A stretch of 64,000 bases of DNA from an uncultured Prevotellaceae bacterium (GTDB lineage Bacteria > Bacteroidota > Bacteroidia > Bacteroidales > Bacteroidaceae), in assembly GCA_900318775.1 (NCBI GenBank), contig ONLY01000003.1, forward strand, positions 62,001 to 126,000, given 5' to 3'. The position numbers were made by a program, and so were the translations under genes. Of this stretch, positions 9,097-17,618 are shown piece by piece (position 1 is the stretch's first letter; the number at the start of each line of letters is the position of its first letter). The notes under the pieces are model-generated. The model made no database searches. It worked only from the letters and a program-made list of their open reading frames with translations, and was not told where the DNA came from.

Positions 9097-9369
9097 ATGA
9101 ACAAGACAGAACTCGTTAGCTCTATCGCAGCAAAGGCTGGTTTGAGCAAGGCTGATTCAAAGAAGGCTCTCGACGCAACAATCGAAGCAATTGCAGACGC
9201 TCTTAAGGCTGGTGACAAGATTTCTCTCGTTGGTTTTGGCACATTTGCTGTTGCTGAGCGTCCTGCTCGTCAAGGCATCAACCCTGCAACCAAGGCTCCT
9301 ATCTCTATCCCTGCCAAGAAGGTTGCTAAGTTCAAGGCTGGCTCTGACCTCGAAAGCGCTATCAACTAA
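9097..9369 (+). CDS. HU family DNA-binding protein
   Basis: A 90-residue histone-like protein that bends and compacts DNA as a dimer. It has the standard HU layout: MNKTELVSSIA at the start, helix-turn KADSKKALDATIEAI, and the beta-arm region GFGTFAVAERPARQGINPATK with the conserved Pro that intercalates into DNA, then KFKAGSDLESAIN. Length is exactly that of the family. It is monocistronic, with a good promoter and a terminator 32 nt after the stop. Confidence 0.96.
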   Translation: MNKTELVSSIAAKAGLSKADSKKALDATIEAIADALKAGDKISLVGFGTFAVAERPARQGINPATKAPISIPAKKVAKFKAGSDLESAIN

Positions 9370-9401
9370 CTGTATAGTCGCCTAAGACAGAGAAAAAGAA
9401 C

Positions 9402-9440
9402 AAAGGGTGTTGTTGTGAATCCACAACAGCACCTTTCTTT
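9402..9440 (+). terminator. Intrinsic terminator after the HU gene
   Basis: AAAGGGTGTTGTTGTG pairs with CACAACAGCACCTTT around a 4-nt loop, with one G-T pair, and runs into TTTCTTTTTG. Confidence 0.85.
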
Positions 9441-9562
9441 TTGCCCACACTCCCCTGCAGGCAAACAGGAACATGCGAGCATATATTATAGATACACCAT
9501 TAGGCAGAGACTAAAAGGCTTGTTGGCTAAACGCATACGACTAACCGGGCAAAACATTTTTT

Positions 9563-9700
9563 TATGACTGAGCGAGCCGTCATGCTATGACCGAGCAAAG
9601 CATTCCGTTGTGACCAAGTAAAGCATCTTGCTATGACTGAATAAAGCATTTCGTTATAACTGAACAAAGCATCTTACTATGACTAAGTAAAACGTCTCGC
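9563..9700 (+). repeat. Array of six degenerate 23-bp tandem repeats
   Basis: Six head-to-tail units of exactly 23 bp start at 9563, 9586, 9609, 9632, 9655 and 9678. Each begins TATGACTGA (or one to three changes from it) and most carry AAAGCAT in the middle. A further, more decayed unit with an expanded T-run may precede it at 9536-9562. Every frame meets stop codons, so it is not coding. The rest of the 583-bp gap (9441-9535 and 9701-9888) shows no gene. Confidence 0.9.
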
Positions 9701-9888
9701 CAAGAATGGGAAAGGACTGTTCTACTCTACACCGAGTCAAAACATGTCCCACTTATGAAAGTCACTGCTTTACATAGACTTCTGTCCACAACCCTGCAAT
9801 ATACAAACAATGGTATCAGCTCAATCTATGGGCTATCCCACACCGACTGTATCAAAATACGCTTATACTATCATTTTTTTATCCTTTT

Positions 9889-9921
9889 TTTTGGTTTATT
9901 TCACAATACACCTTATATTTG
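9889..9921 (+). promoter_or_regulatory. Promoter of the lipoprotein/DUF5723 pair
   Basis: TTTTGG at 9889-9894 precedes TATATTTG at 9914-9921 by 19 nt, a close match to the phylum consensus. The start codon follows 31 nt later. Confidence 0.7.
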
Positions 9922-9952
9922 CCACATTATTTAACTTTATTAACCCAAACAT

Positions 9953-11818
9953 ATGATGAGAACTCGGCACTTTTTGTTCACCGGATTATCTGCACTATCC
10001 GTATTTGTGCTATCGTCGTGTGTCGACAGCGACTACGACCTGAGCGACATTGACTCCATGGCACGGTTCAAAACCAAGAACTTGGTTGTTCCTCTCAATC
10101 TTGACGCCATCACACACGATCAAGTCATGGACTTGGACGAAGACAGTGAAATCAAAAAATTCGAGGATCCAGAAACTGGCAAAACTTGGTACGCCATCAA
10201 GAAGGACGGAACATTCGACTCCGACCCTATTGACGTTGCCACATTCACAGCGGCCAAGCCTAACATCTCTCCATCAAGCAATACGCTGGACTTGACGCCA
10301 CTTACCCTTGTGCCTGGACAGATAAACCAAATTTCCGCATACTATGACATCGCAGGCAAGAGCGACCCAACGTCATTCGAAGCAAAGTCTGAGAACGTGG
10401 ACAAGGCCATTAAGAGCATCAGCAAATTGGGTGTAAACACTACTTTCAGCATTAAGATTTCCGTGTCTGGCACTGGTTCCAGCGCCATCATCCCATACCT
10501 CAAGTACGAAGGTGTGAAAATTCAATTCCCCAAGGGGCTCACCGCCACAACAAGCAAAGGAACATACAACTCCAGCACGGGCATCCTCGACCTCTCCTCC
10601 GAATCACTTACTCCCAACAACAATGGCGAAGTGTCTGTAACGCTGACCATCACCGCCATCGATGCCAAGGTGGCCAACATCACATTTACCGGTGCCTCTG
10701 GAGACAAGCAATACGGCACATTTGTCTTTGCAGACGATGTGGAAATCATCGCTGGCCGAGTGAATATCTATAATGCAGACCCCAGCGTACTCCCCAACCA
10801 AATTACCTTCACCTCTACACCGACGCTGCAGAACATTGCAGTCACCACCTTTACGGGTGAAGTGGAGTACGACGTTGATGACTTCACCATTGACCCCATC
10901 AATTTGGCAGACGTACCCGACATCATCAACCAGCCCGGCACCAAGCTGATGCTGGACAAGCCACAGCTCTTCCTCGAAATCAACAACCCTGTTGCGAAGT
11001 ACAATCTCTACTTCGAAAGCGGTTTCGAGCTCACCTCCGAACGTATTGTACGAGAGAACAATGTGGATGTAAAGAAGCAGAAGACTTACGCGATTGACGA
11101 TGCCACTTTTGGCACCAAGACTACAGACGGAAGCGCACAGAAGGCCGAAGGCAACCAATTCGTACTGGCCCCATCTTTCTCGGCTGAAGACAATTTCCTT
11201 GAGACGGAATATCCGAACCCCAAGCACGTTCTCTTCAGCGACTTGAAGCGCATTCTCATCCTCGATGAGGAAGTGGAAGAAGAGGAAGTCGCAGAGACTG
11301 GCGTTGGCATACCAACCACCATCAATGTCAATGTGAAGGAGCCCAAGATTCCAAGACAGGCTGTGAAAGACTTTGTTCTGGGCGAGAATCTCAATGCCGT
11401 CGTCGGCAAATACTCTTTCTATGCACCTCTCCAGCTCTCTGAAGAGTCACAGATTGCCTACACTGACACCATTGACGACTGGAACGACGAGGACTTGGAC
11501 AACGTCACCATCGAGCACCTGATTATCAGCTTCGACGCAACCACCGAGATTCCGTTCGATGCAGAGCTCACTATCTATCCTATCGATACCACAGGCGAGC
11601 CTATCGCAGGTGTCACCACCACGACTGCCCACATCAAGGCAAAGGCAGAGGACCAGCCTGTAGAGGTAGAAATCACCGGTACTATCAAGCATCTTGACGG
11701 CTTGCTCATCAAGGCGCATATCCTCAATACGGAAAGTGATTTGCTCAGTCCTGACATGAAGATATATGTAAATAACAGCAAGGCCACCGTAACGGGCTAT
11801 TATGATAAAGAACTCTAA
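9953..11818 (+). CDS. Large putative outer-surface lipoprotein, unknown function
   Basis: A 621-residue protein with a lipoprotein signal; the lipobox VLSSC puts the lipidated Cys at residue 23 from the first ATG (the second ATG, one codon later, is equally possible). The mature chain starts acidic (VDSDYDLSDIDS) and continues as repeated beta-strand-like stretches rich in Thr, Asp and Pro, with no catalytic motif visible. Segments such as VTLTITAIDAKVANITFTG and INNPVAKYNLYFESG suggest stacked beta-sandwich domains. Only 22 nt separate it from the DUF5723 barrel gene, so the two are probably co-expressed, the lipoprotein perhaps docking on the barrel; that partnership is inference. Confidence 0.8.
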   Translation: MMRTRHFLFTGLSALSVFVLSSCVDSDYDLSDIDSMARFKTKNLVVPLNLDAITHDQVMDLDEDSEIKKFEDPETGKTWYAIKKDGTFDSDPIDVATFTAAKPNISPSSNTLDLTPLTLVPGQINQISAYYDIAGKSDPTSFEAKSENVDKAIKSISKLGVNTTFSIKISVSGTGSSAIIPYLKYEGVKIQFPKGLTATTSKGTYNSSTGILDLSSESLTPNNNGEVSVTLTITAIDAKVANITFTGASGDKQYGTFVFADDVEIIAGRVNIYNADPSVLPNQITFTSTPTLQNIAVTTFTGEVEYDVDDFTIDPINLADVPDIINQPGTKLMLDKPQLFLEINNPVAKYNLYFESGFELTSERIVRENNVDVKKQKTYAIDDATFGTKTTDGSAQKAEGNQFVLAPSFSAEDNFLETEYPNPKHVLFSDLKRILILDEEVEEEEVAETGVGIPTTINVNVKEPKIPRQAVKDFVLGENLNAVVGKYSFYAPLQLSEESQIAYTDTIDDWNDEDLDNVTIEHLIISFDATTEIPFDAELTIYPIDTTGEPIAGVTTTTAHIKAKAEDQPVEVEITGTIKHLDGLLIKAHILNTESDLLSPDMKIYVNNSKATVTGYYDKEL

Positions 11819-11840
11819 CCCAACAACGCACTAAAACGAA

Positions 11841-13235
11841 ATGATTATGAAACACATAAAGTCTATCATTGCGGTTGCAGTTCTTGGAATGGCCTCAACT
11901 GCAACAGCCCAGAACCTCAACACTGGATACTTCAACGACGGTTACTTATACCGCCACGAGGTAAACCCCGCTTTTGGCAACAACCAAGGCTATGTGGCAA
12001 TGCCCGGCATCGGTAACCTCAACGTAGGCGTGAACAGTAACCTCCGCGTGGACAATATCTTCTACAACGTGAATGGACGCATTGCCCTGTTCCTCAATCC
12101 TGAAGTAAGCGACCAGAAATTCCTCCGCCACATCAAGACGAAGCACAAGATTTACGAGGACCTCAAGTTGCAAGTATTAGGCGTAGGCTTCAAAGGGCTG
12201 GGTGGCTACAACACCGTCGAAATCAATGCACGCCAGAGCCTGCAGCTCAACGTGCCTGGCTCTCTCTTGCGTCTGGCCAAGGAAGGTGCGCAGAACCAAT
12301 CCTACCAAATCAATAAATTGGCCGCTCATGTTGACGCCTATGCCGAATTGGCACTGGGCCACAGCCACCAGATTGACGAGCACCTCCGCGTCGGCGGCAA
12401 AGCCAAGCTCCTGCTGGGTATAGGCAATATGGATGCCGACTTCCGCAAGGCAACTCTCACCCTGGGCGAAGACAAATGGACCGCCATCACCGACGCTAAG
12501 GTGCAGACCAGCCTCAAGAGAATGAAATACAAGATGGAAGAAAAGGAACGTGGTGCAGACGGCGAAGAGAGCACCCACCGCTATGTCAGCGGCATTGAAG
12601 ACACCAACTGGAGTGTTGACGGTGTAGGCGTAGCGTTCGACCTCGGTGCTGAATACAAAGTGGACGACAACTGGTCCTTCTCTGCTGCCGTGCTCGACCT
12701 TGGCTTCATCAATTGGAACAACAACTATGTAGCTTCTACCCGTGGCGAACGCAAGGTGAACACCGACACGCACCTTTTCAGTTTGGACGATGACAAAGAC
12801 AACTCGTTCGAAAGAGAAGGCGACCGCTTGATGGAAGACCTTGCAAAACTCTACGAGCTGGATGACCTCGGCGATCAGGGCAAACGTTCCCGCATGTTGG
12901 CTACCACCATCAATGCAGGCGTTGAGTACACCCCCGATTTCTATGACAAGCTGTCCATCGGCCTCTTGAGCAGCACCCGTGTGGCAGGCAAATACACAAC
13001 CACCGAGGTACGTCTTTCTGCCAACGTGTCGCCAACCAACATCTTCTCAGCCTCCACGTCTTTGGCTGTGAACTCATTCGGCACAAGCTTTGGCTGGCTC
13101 ATCAACTTCCACCCATGCGGCTTCAACATCTTCCTTGCCACCGACCACCAGTTTGGCAAGATGTCCAAGCAGGCTATCCCACTCTCTGGCAGAGCTAATG
13201 TTAACATTGGCATTAACTTCCCATTCGGGCATTAA
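11841..13235 (+). CDS. DUF5723 family predicted outer-membrane beta-barrel protein
   Basis: The first residues give a signal peptide (hydrophobic IIAVAVLGMASTATA, cleavage before QNL). ATG codons at 11841 and 11847 are both possible starts. The mature part has the NTGYFNDGYLYRHEVNPAF opening expected of DUF5723, followed by alternating hydrophobic strands (LNVGVNSNLRV, HLRVGGKAKLLLGIGN, WSFSAAVLDLGFINW) and ends RANVNIGINFPFGH, an aromatic-free but strand-like C-terminus. The family is predicted to form barrels in the outer membrane; its role is unknown. It is the second gene of a pair with the large lipoprotein and is followed by a strong terminator. Confidence 0.8.
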   Translation: MIMKHIKSIIAVAVLGMASTATAQNLNTGYFNDGYLYRHEVNPAFGNNQGYVAMPGIGNLNVGVNSNLRVDNIFYNVNGRIALFLNPEVSDQKFLRHIKTKHKIYEDLKLQVLGVGFKGLGGYNTVEINARQSLQLNVPGSLLRLAKEGAQNQSYQINKLAAHVDAYAELALGHSHQIDEHLRVGGKAKLLLGIGNMDADFRKATLTLGEDKWTAITDAKVQTSLKRMKYKMEEKERGADGEESTHRYVSGIEDTNWSVDGVGVAFDLGAEYKVDDNWSFSAAVLDLGFINWNNNYVASTRGERKVNTDTHLFSLDDDKDNSFEREGDRLMEDLAKLYELDDLGDQGKRSRMLATTINAGVEYTPDFYDKLSIGLLSSTRVAGKYTTTEVRLSANVSPTNIFSASTSLAVNSFGTSFGWLINFHPCGFNIFLATDHQFGKMSKQAIPLSGRANVNIGINFPFGH

Positions 13236-13259
13236 TACAACCCATACTATTCATCAAGC

Positions 13260-13300
13260 GCAAGGGGCTGTGTCAACAACGACGCAGCCCCTTGCATTTT
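13260..13300 (+). terminator. Intrinsic terminator after the DUF5723 gene
   Basis: GCAAGGGGCTG (from 13260) pairs with CAGCCCCTTGC (to 13295) and runs into ATTTTTC. Confidence 0.85.
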
Positions 13301-13324
13301 TCCCATCGCCCTACACTACAAAAA

Positions 13325-13389
13325 CGGTGTGACTCACACCGCATAGGTCGGTCTGAGTCACACCGGCACCCCCGGTCTGAGTCACACCG
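13325..13389. repeat. Three 17-bp palindromes at 24-bp pitch (copy 1)
   Basis: Three copies of a near-palindrome, CGGTSTGASTCACACCG, sit at 13325, 13349 and 13373, separated by 7-bp spacers CATAGGT and GCACCCC. The whole 65 bp recurs almost unchanged at 48984-49048, with only two or three base differences. It lies between convergent genes. Confidence 0.92.
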
Positions 13390-13407
13390 ATTTCGAGGTG
13401 CACCGCG

Positions 13408-13863
13408 TCAGCGGAGAGCAACCGCTGAATAAGCAACAATCATGTAACGAGTAAACTTGCCCACGAACGACCAGAAGATGACACCCCACACGTTGGCGCG
13501 CAAGATGCCCAACGAGATAGATATAGCCGTTCCAAACACGGGGAGGAAGGAGAAGGCAGCAATCCATGAGCCTCGTTTCTCCACATAGTCACGCGTCTTG
13601 CACAGACGTCTTTCCTTCACATGCATCCAGTGCGCAATCTGCTCAATGCTGCCAATGCGCCCGATACAATAATTAAACATCGAGCCCAACACATTGCCGA
13701 TAGTTCCGCTTATCACGGTGAGCATAGGATCCATGCCCGTGGTGACCAGCAAAGCGCCCATCACCGCCTCGGAGCTGAAAGGCACAAACGTGCCCGCCAA
13801 AAAAGAGGCCATCGCCATGCCCCAGTAGCCGTATTCTATGAAAAACTGATTAAGTGGATCCAT
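13408..13863 (-). CDS. YqaA/DedA-like (VTT domain) small membrane protein
   Basis: A 151-residue membrane protein with the layout of the YqaA branch of the DedA/VTT superfamily: GTFVPFSSEAVMGALLV near the N-terminus (re-entrant helix with Pro and Glu), GTIGNVLGSMFNYCIGR (conserved Gly/Asn), and FLPVFGTAISISLGILR. DedA-type proteins take part in lipid carrier flipping and proton-coupled envelope homeostasis; the exact job of YqaA is not known. Its start is 13 nt after the stop of the preceding membrane-protein gene, so they form an operon. It is shorter than full DedA proteins (about 200), as expected for YqaA. Confidence 0.82.
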   Translation of the reverse strand: MDPLNQFFIEYGYWGMAMASFLAGTFVPFSSEAVMGALLVTTGMDPMLTVISGTIGNVLGSMFNYCIGRIGSIEQIAHWMHVKERRLCKTRDYVEKRGSWIAAFSFLPVFGTAISISLGILRANVWGVIFWSFVGKFTRYMIVAYSAVALR

Positions 13864-13876
13864 ATGTCAGCCCGTC

Positions 13877-14905
13877 TCAGAAAATTAAACGAAGTTGGGA
13901 ATCACATACATATTGCAATGCCCACACCGCAACAGCCAGCAGTGCAAGGATAAGGCAGCAGATGTGCGAAAACCTTGTATGTGTTAATGTAAAGAAATGC
14001 CCAAACACCATCGCCGTGTTCATCAGCAGCAACGGCATCAGCACATCAGCGTATTGCGGCTGCACACAAATCAGCACAGCAACAACTCCGCCCATCAGGC
14101 AGACTGCATCATATATGATGCGTGTCCGGACTCTGTCCAGATAGCTGTGCGCATAATTATCGATAGTGCCAATCACAAAAAGCAGCATCAGGAAGAAGAA
14201 AGTCACCACTTCCCGATAATCCAGCCCTTGATAATCGCCTGGATGAAAACTCACCATCGCCTTCACATGCTCCAAGAACAATGGGAATCCGCCCATCAGC
14301 GCCGCAATCCCCGCAAACATCCAATACACCGTGAACACGGCCATCAGCGATGCTAAGAAACTACGAAACGAAAGAGTACGGAAGAACCACTGAATTTGCC
14401 AAAACAGAGGCACAAGCCACACCAGTTTCGGAAACACGAGGGAGGCCAGTGACAGCAGCAGGAAGGACCTGAAAGACAACGGCGGTTCAGGCCGCTGATA
14501 GGAGGCGAACAAAGGGAAGAACGACAGCTGCAACAGCAGCATGACCACACAGCCTGGCTGAAAAGCATGATAGGCAACAGCAACCGTCAACAAGATGCCA
14601 AGCATGCTGCCCAGCATACGCGAGCTGACCCTCAGCAAAAGATTCTTATTGTTCAGCTCCACCATCATGTACACAGCCAGAGCGGCACACAGGACACCCC
14701 ATCCGAGCGCTCCATAGCCTTTCTGCATCTCCTCGGGAACAAAGCGCCATAAGCCATACTCCCCACTTTCAAATTCCGACTCAGCCAAAGAAGCAGGTGT
14801 CACCAGCCACAGCAATGCAGCAACGCCTCCCACAACTGGAAGCGTCATTTGACTACTGGCTATAGATTTTTGAATATTATACCTCACAGATTGTTCTTTT
14901 TCCAA
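13877..14905 (-). CDS. Polytopic membrane protein, unknown function
   Basis: A 342-residue protein with about ten hydrophobic helices (for example LPVVGGVAALLWLVTP, MLGSMLGILLTVAVAY, VVTFFFLMLLFVIGTI, LILALLAVAVWALQYV). Short polar connections and no signal peptide or soluble domain are seen. It resembles the Bacteroidota-specific membrane proteins annotated DUF6427, but I am not sure of that assignment. Upstream on the minus strand, TAACTTTG at 14950-14957 is a plausible promoter element. It is followed by the YqaA gene. Confidence 0.65.
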   Translation of the reverse strand: MEKEQSVRYNIQKSIASSQMTLPVVGGVAALLWLVTPASLAESEFESGEYGLWRFVPEEMQKGYGALGWGVLCAALAVYMMVELNNKNLLLRVSSRMLGSMLGILLTVAVAYHAFQPGCVVMLLLQLSFFPLFASYQRPEPPLSFRSFLLLSLASLVFPKLVWLVPLFWQIQWFFRTLSFRSFLASLMAVFTVYWMFAGIAALMGGFPLFLEHVKAMVSFHPGDYQGLDYREVVTFFFLMLLFVIGTIDNYAHSYLDRVRTRIIYDAVCLMGGVVAVLICVQPQYADVLMPLLLMNTAMVFGHFFTLTHTRFSHICCLILALLAVAVWALQYVCDSQLRLIF

Positions 14906-15073
14906 CTTTGCACCTTCGCCTCTGGCGGAGCATCAGTGAAAATCAGTTGCAAAGTTATGAAATTGGGGCGAAAAGTGAAGAAGAAAAGGTCAAAAAACAT
15001 TCCTGCCTGCCATTCAGATTGTCAGCAACTTAGATTTTTCCCCTTCCACTCTTCACTTTTCACTTTCTTTTCG

Positions 15074-15081
15074 TAACTTTG
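15074..15081 (+). promoter_or_regulatory. Bacteroidota -7 element (TAACTTTG) for the miaB operon
   Basis: TAnnTTTG match 30 nt upstream of the miaB ATG; it heads the long plus-strand operon. An 11-bp inverted repeat (14971-14981 with 15050-15060) lies just upstream in the divergent region. Confidence 0.6.
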
Positions 15082-15110
15082 CAGCCGATTTTTGTACAAA
15101 AACGTTTTTG

Positions 15111-16418
15111 ATGAAAAAACTCTTTATTGAGACTTATGGCTGCCAAATGAACGTGGCGGACAGTGAAGTTATTGCCTCTGTGATGAAGATGGCAGGATAT
15201 GACACTTGCGAATCCATCGACGAGGCTGATGCCGTGTTGCTGAATACCTGCTCCGTGCGTGAAAACGCAGAAAATAAGATATACAACCGCCTGGAGGCTC
15301 TCTATGCGATGCAACGCAAGCGGGCATTCATCGTCGGCGTGGTGGGGTGCATGGCCGAGCGCGTGAAGGACGACCTGATTGAGAACCACCATGTAAACCT
15401 TGTGGCAGGCCCAGACTCCTACCTCTCCCTCCCCGAGCTTTTCGCTGCAGCAGAAATTGGCGAGAAAGCCATCAACGTGGAGCTGAGCACCACGGAGACT
15501 TACCGTGATGTCATCCCTGAGCGCGTTTGCGGCAGCCATATCAGCGGCTTTGTCAGCATCATGCGCGGATGCAACAACTTTTGCCACTACTGCATAGTCC
15601 CTTACACACGCGGTCGCGAGCGCAGCCGCGAGGTCAACAGCATTCTGAATGAGGTGAAGGACTTGCAAGAAAAGGGCTATAAGGAAGTGACTCTCTTAGG
15701 ACAGAATGTGAACAGCTACCAGTTTGGCGAAGTGGGCTTCCCGCAGCTCCTTGCCGCTGTAGCAGAAGCATTCCCAAAGATGCGCATCCGCTTCACCACT
15801 TCACACCCTAAGGACATGAGCAACGAGACGCTGGAGGTGATTGCATCACACCCCAACATCTGCCGCCATATCCATCTGCCCGTGCAGAGCGGTTCCAACC
15901 GCATTCTGAAACTGATGAACCGGAAATACACACGCGAATGGTATCTGGAGCGCGTGGCAGCCATCCGGCGCATCATCCCCGATTGCAGCATCACCACCGA
16001 CATCTTTGTCGGCTATCATTCCGAGACAGAGGAAGACCACCAGCTTTCACTCTCGCTGATGCGAGAAGTGGGCTACGATTCCGCCTTCATGTTCAAGTAC
16101 TCTGAACGTCCCGGCACTTATGCTTCGAAGCATCTTCCCGATGACGTGCCAGAGGAAACCAAAATTCGCCGTCTGAACGAGATGATAGCCCTGCAGAACG
16201 AGCTGTCAGCAACAAATTACAAGAAAGACCTTGAAAAGACATTCGAGATACTGGTGGAAGGTGTGTCGAAACGCAGCAGAGAACAGCTCTTTGGCCGCAC
16301 GCCACAAAACAAGGTGGTGGTGTTTGACCGAGGCAACCACCACATTGGCGACTTCGTCACGGTGAAGGTGACAGAATCCAGTTCAGCAACCCTCAAAGGC
16401 ATTGAAATCCATGAGTAA
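15111..16418 (+). CDS. miaB: tRNA-2-methylthio-N6-dimethylallyladenosine synthase MiaB
   Basis: A radical-SAM methylthiotransferase that adds the 2-methylthio group to i6A37 of tRNAs reading UNN codons. Both clusters are visible: the UPF0004 cysteines Cys11, Cys47 and Cys80, and the radical-SAM CNNFCHYC with Cys154, Cys158 and Cys161. The C-terminal part (about 370-435) is the TRAM RNA-binding domain. The ATG at 15111 is preferred over the TTG one codon earlier and gives 435 residues, the usual length. The stop overlaps the ftsX start by 8 nt. First gene of an eight-gene operon. Confidence 0.97.
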   Translation: MKKLFIETYGCQMNVADSEVIASVMKMAGYDTCESIDEADAVLLNTCSVRENAENKIYNRLEALYAMQRKRAFIVGVVGCMAERVKDDLIENHHVNLVAGPDSYLSLPELFAAAEIGEKAINVELSTTETYRDVIPERVCGSHISGFVSIMRGCNNFCHYCIVPYTRGRERSREVNSILNEVKDLQEKGYKEVTLLGQNVNSYQFGEVGFPQLLAAVAEAFPKMRIRFTTSHPKDMSNETLEVIASHPNICRHIHLPVQSGSNRILKLMNRKYTREWYLERVAAIRRIIPDCSITTDIFVGYHSETEEDHQLSLSLMREVGYDSAFMFKYSERPGTYASKHLPDDVPEETKIRRLNEMIALQNELSATNYKKDLEKTFEILVEGVSKRSREQLFGRTPQNKVVVFDRGNHHIGDFVTVKVTESSSATLKGIEIHE

Positions 16419-17280
16419 GAAAAGGCATTCGTTTCTCAGCACCCAATTCATCACTGCCACCATCAGCACCACGCTAGTGCTGGTGCTCTTGGGCATCATC
16501 GTGCTGTTTGTCATGACAGCCCAGAATCTTTCCACTTTTGTGAAAGAGAATATCAAAATCAGCGTGCTCATCAACGACGAGATGGACGCTGAAGCAATCA
16601 AACAGATGGAAAGCGCGCTGAAGCAGGCACCCTACGCCAAAAGCGTAGAATACATCTCAAAGGAGCAAGCCTTGCAAGAGGAGGTTGCTGCACAGGGAGT
16701 TGACCCCACCGAATTCATTGGCATGAACCCCTACACGGCATCTTTCGAAATCAACATCAATGCTGACCACGCCAACCCCGATAGTGTCAGCCAGGCAGTG
16801 AAACAGCTGAAAGGAGACAGCAACGTGGTAGATGTCGTTTACTCCAAGGACCTCATCAAGTCCGTAAACGACAACATCCGCAAAGTGAGCATCATCCTGC
16901 TCATCATTGCGGCGCTGTTCACCTACATCTCGTTTGCCCTTATCAACAATACCGTACGGCTCACCATCTTCTCCAAGCGCTTCATCATCAACACCATGAA
17001 GCTGGTGGGAGCTAGCTGGAGCTTCATCCGCCGCCCCTTCCTGGTCAACGGCTTCACGCTGGGCATCGTTTCGGCCATCCTTGCTGACACCGCTATTCTC
17101 AGCGGCTTGTACTGGCTACACAATTTTGAGCCCAACATCCACGCTGTCATCGGTTTCAAGGACATCGTCGTTGTATCGGCAGCCGTCTTCCTGTTCGGCA
17201 TCATCATTACCTTCTTCTGTACCTTTTTCTCTATCAACAAATACCTGAAAATGAACAGTAGAGAACTTTATTATATTTGA
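16411..17280 (+). CDS. ftsX: Cell division ABC-transporter-like permease FtsX
   Basis: FtsX with the ATPase FtsE links the divisome to activation of peptidoglycan hydrolases. The 289 residues show TM1 (TATISTTLVLVLLGIIVLF), a periplasmic domain of about 110 residues (ENIKISVLINDEMDAEAI to SVNDN), and three TM helices around the FtsX core (ILLIIAALFTYISFALINNTVRL; VNGFTLGIVSAILADTAIL; VVVSAAVFLFGIIITFFCTFF). The ATG at 16411, inside the miaB end, is chosen instead of an upstream TTG. ftsE is not in the window, as is common in this phylum. Followed by DUF3098. Confidence 0.93.
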   Translation: MSKKRHSFLSTQFITATISTTLVLVLLGIIVLFVMTAQNLSTFVKENIKISVLINDEMDAEAIKQMESALKQAPYAKSVEYISKEQALQEEVAAQGVDPTEFIGMNPYTASFEININADHANPDSVSQAVKQLKGDSNVVDVVYSKDLIKSVNDNIRKVSIILLIIAALFTYISFALINNTVRLTIFSKRFIINTMKLVGASWSFIRRPFLVNGFTLGIVSAILADTAILSGLYWLHNFEPNIHAVIGFKDIVVVSAAVFLFGIIITFFCTFFSINKYLKMNSRELYYI

Positions 17281-17342
17281 CCGAACTTTCACAAGTTAGT
17301 TTTTTTACTACTATCAAACGTTTTTATCAACTATCAATTCTA

Positions 17343-17579
17343 ATGAAGAACTTCGCATTCACAAAAACCAACTACATCCTACTGGCGGTAGGATTTATCA
17401 TCATTGTCGCAGGCTTCATTCTTATGTCTGGCGACGCAACAACAGAGGACCAGTTTAACACAGAAATTTTCAGCGACACACGCATTAAAGTTGCACCGAT
17501 GGTGTGTCTCTTCGGCTTTCTTTTCGAAGTAGTTGCCATCTTGTGGCCCGCTTCAAAAAAGGATTCAAGCAGCAAATAA
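17343..17579 (+). CDS. DUF3098 family small membrane protein
   Basis: A 78-residue protein starting MKNFAFTKTNY with two TM helices (ILLAVGFIIIVAGFILMSG and APMVCLFGFLFEVVAILWP). DUF3098 is found between ftsX and uppP across the phylum; its role is unknown, but the steady location suggests an envelope function. A longer reading frame from 17277 would add 22 residues with no resemblance to the family, so the ATG at 17343 is preferred. The 12-mer TCAACTATCAAT just before the start recurs before queA. Confidence 0.88.
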   Translation: MKNFAFTKTNYILLAVGFIIIVAGFILMSGDATTEDQFNTEIFSDTRIKVAPMVCLFGFLFEVVAILWPASKKDSSSK

Positions 17580-17618
17580 CTGGCAAACAGAAAACTCGTC
17601 AAAACGAAATAGAAAAAG

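Noticed and set aside
9563-9700. The tandem array as a CRISPR array
   Set aside because: Units are contiguous 23-mers with no spacers between them and no cas gene lies nearby; the other repeat loci have gaps of only about 7 bp.
10604-11227. A 207-codon minus-strand frame opposite the large lipoprotein gene
   Set aside because: It is the shadow of a well-supported plus-strand gene and lacks promoter and family match; the same holds for other long antisense frames (for example 12177-12773 and 49883-50992).
14971-15060. The 11-bp inverted repeat AAAAGTGAAGA/TCTTCACTTTT as a mobile element
   Set aside because: The arms are short and low-complexity, with no duplicated target or gene between them; it may be chance in an AG-rich gap.
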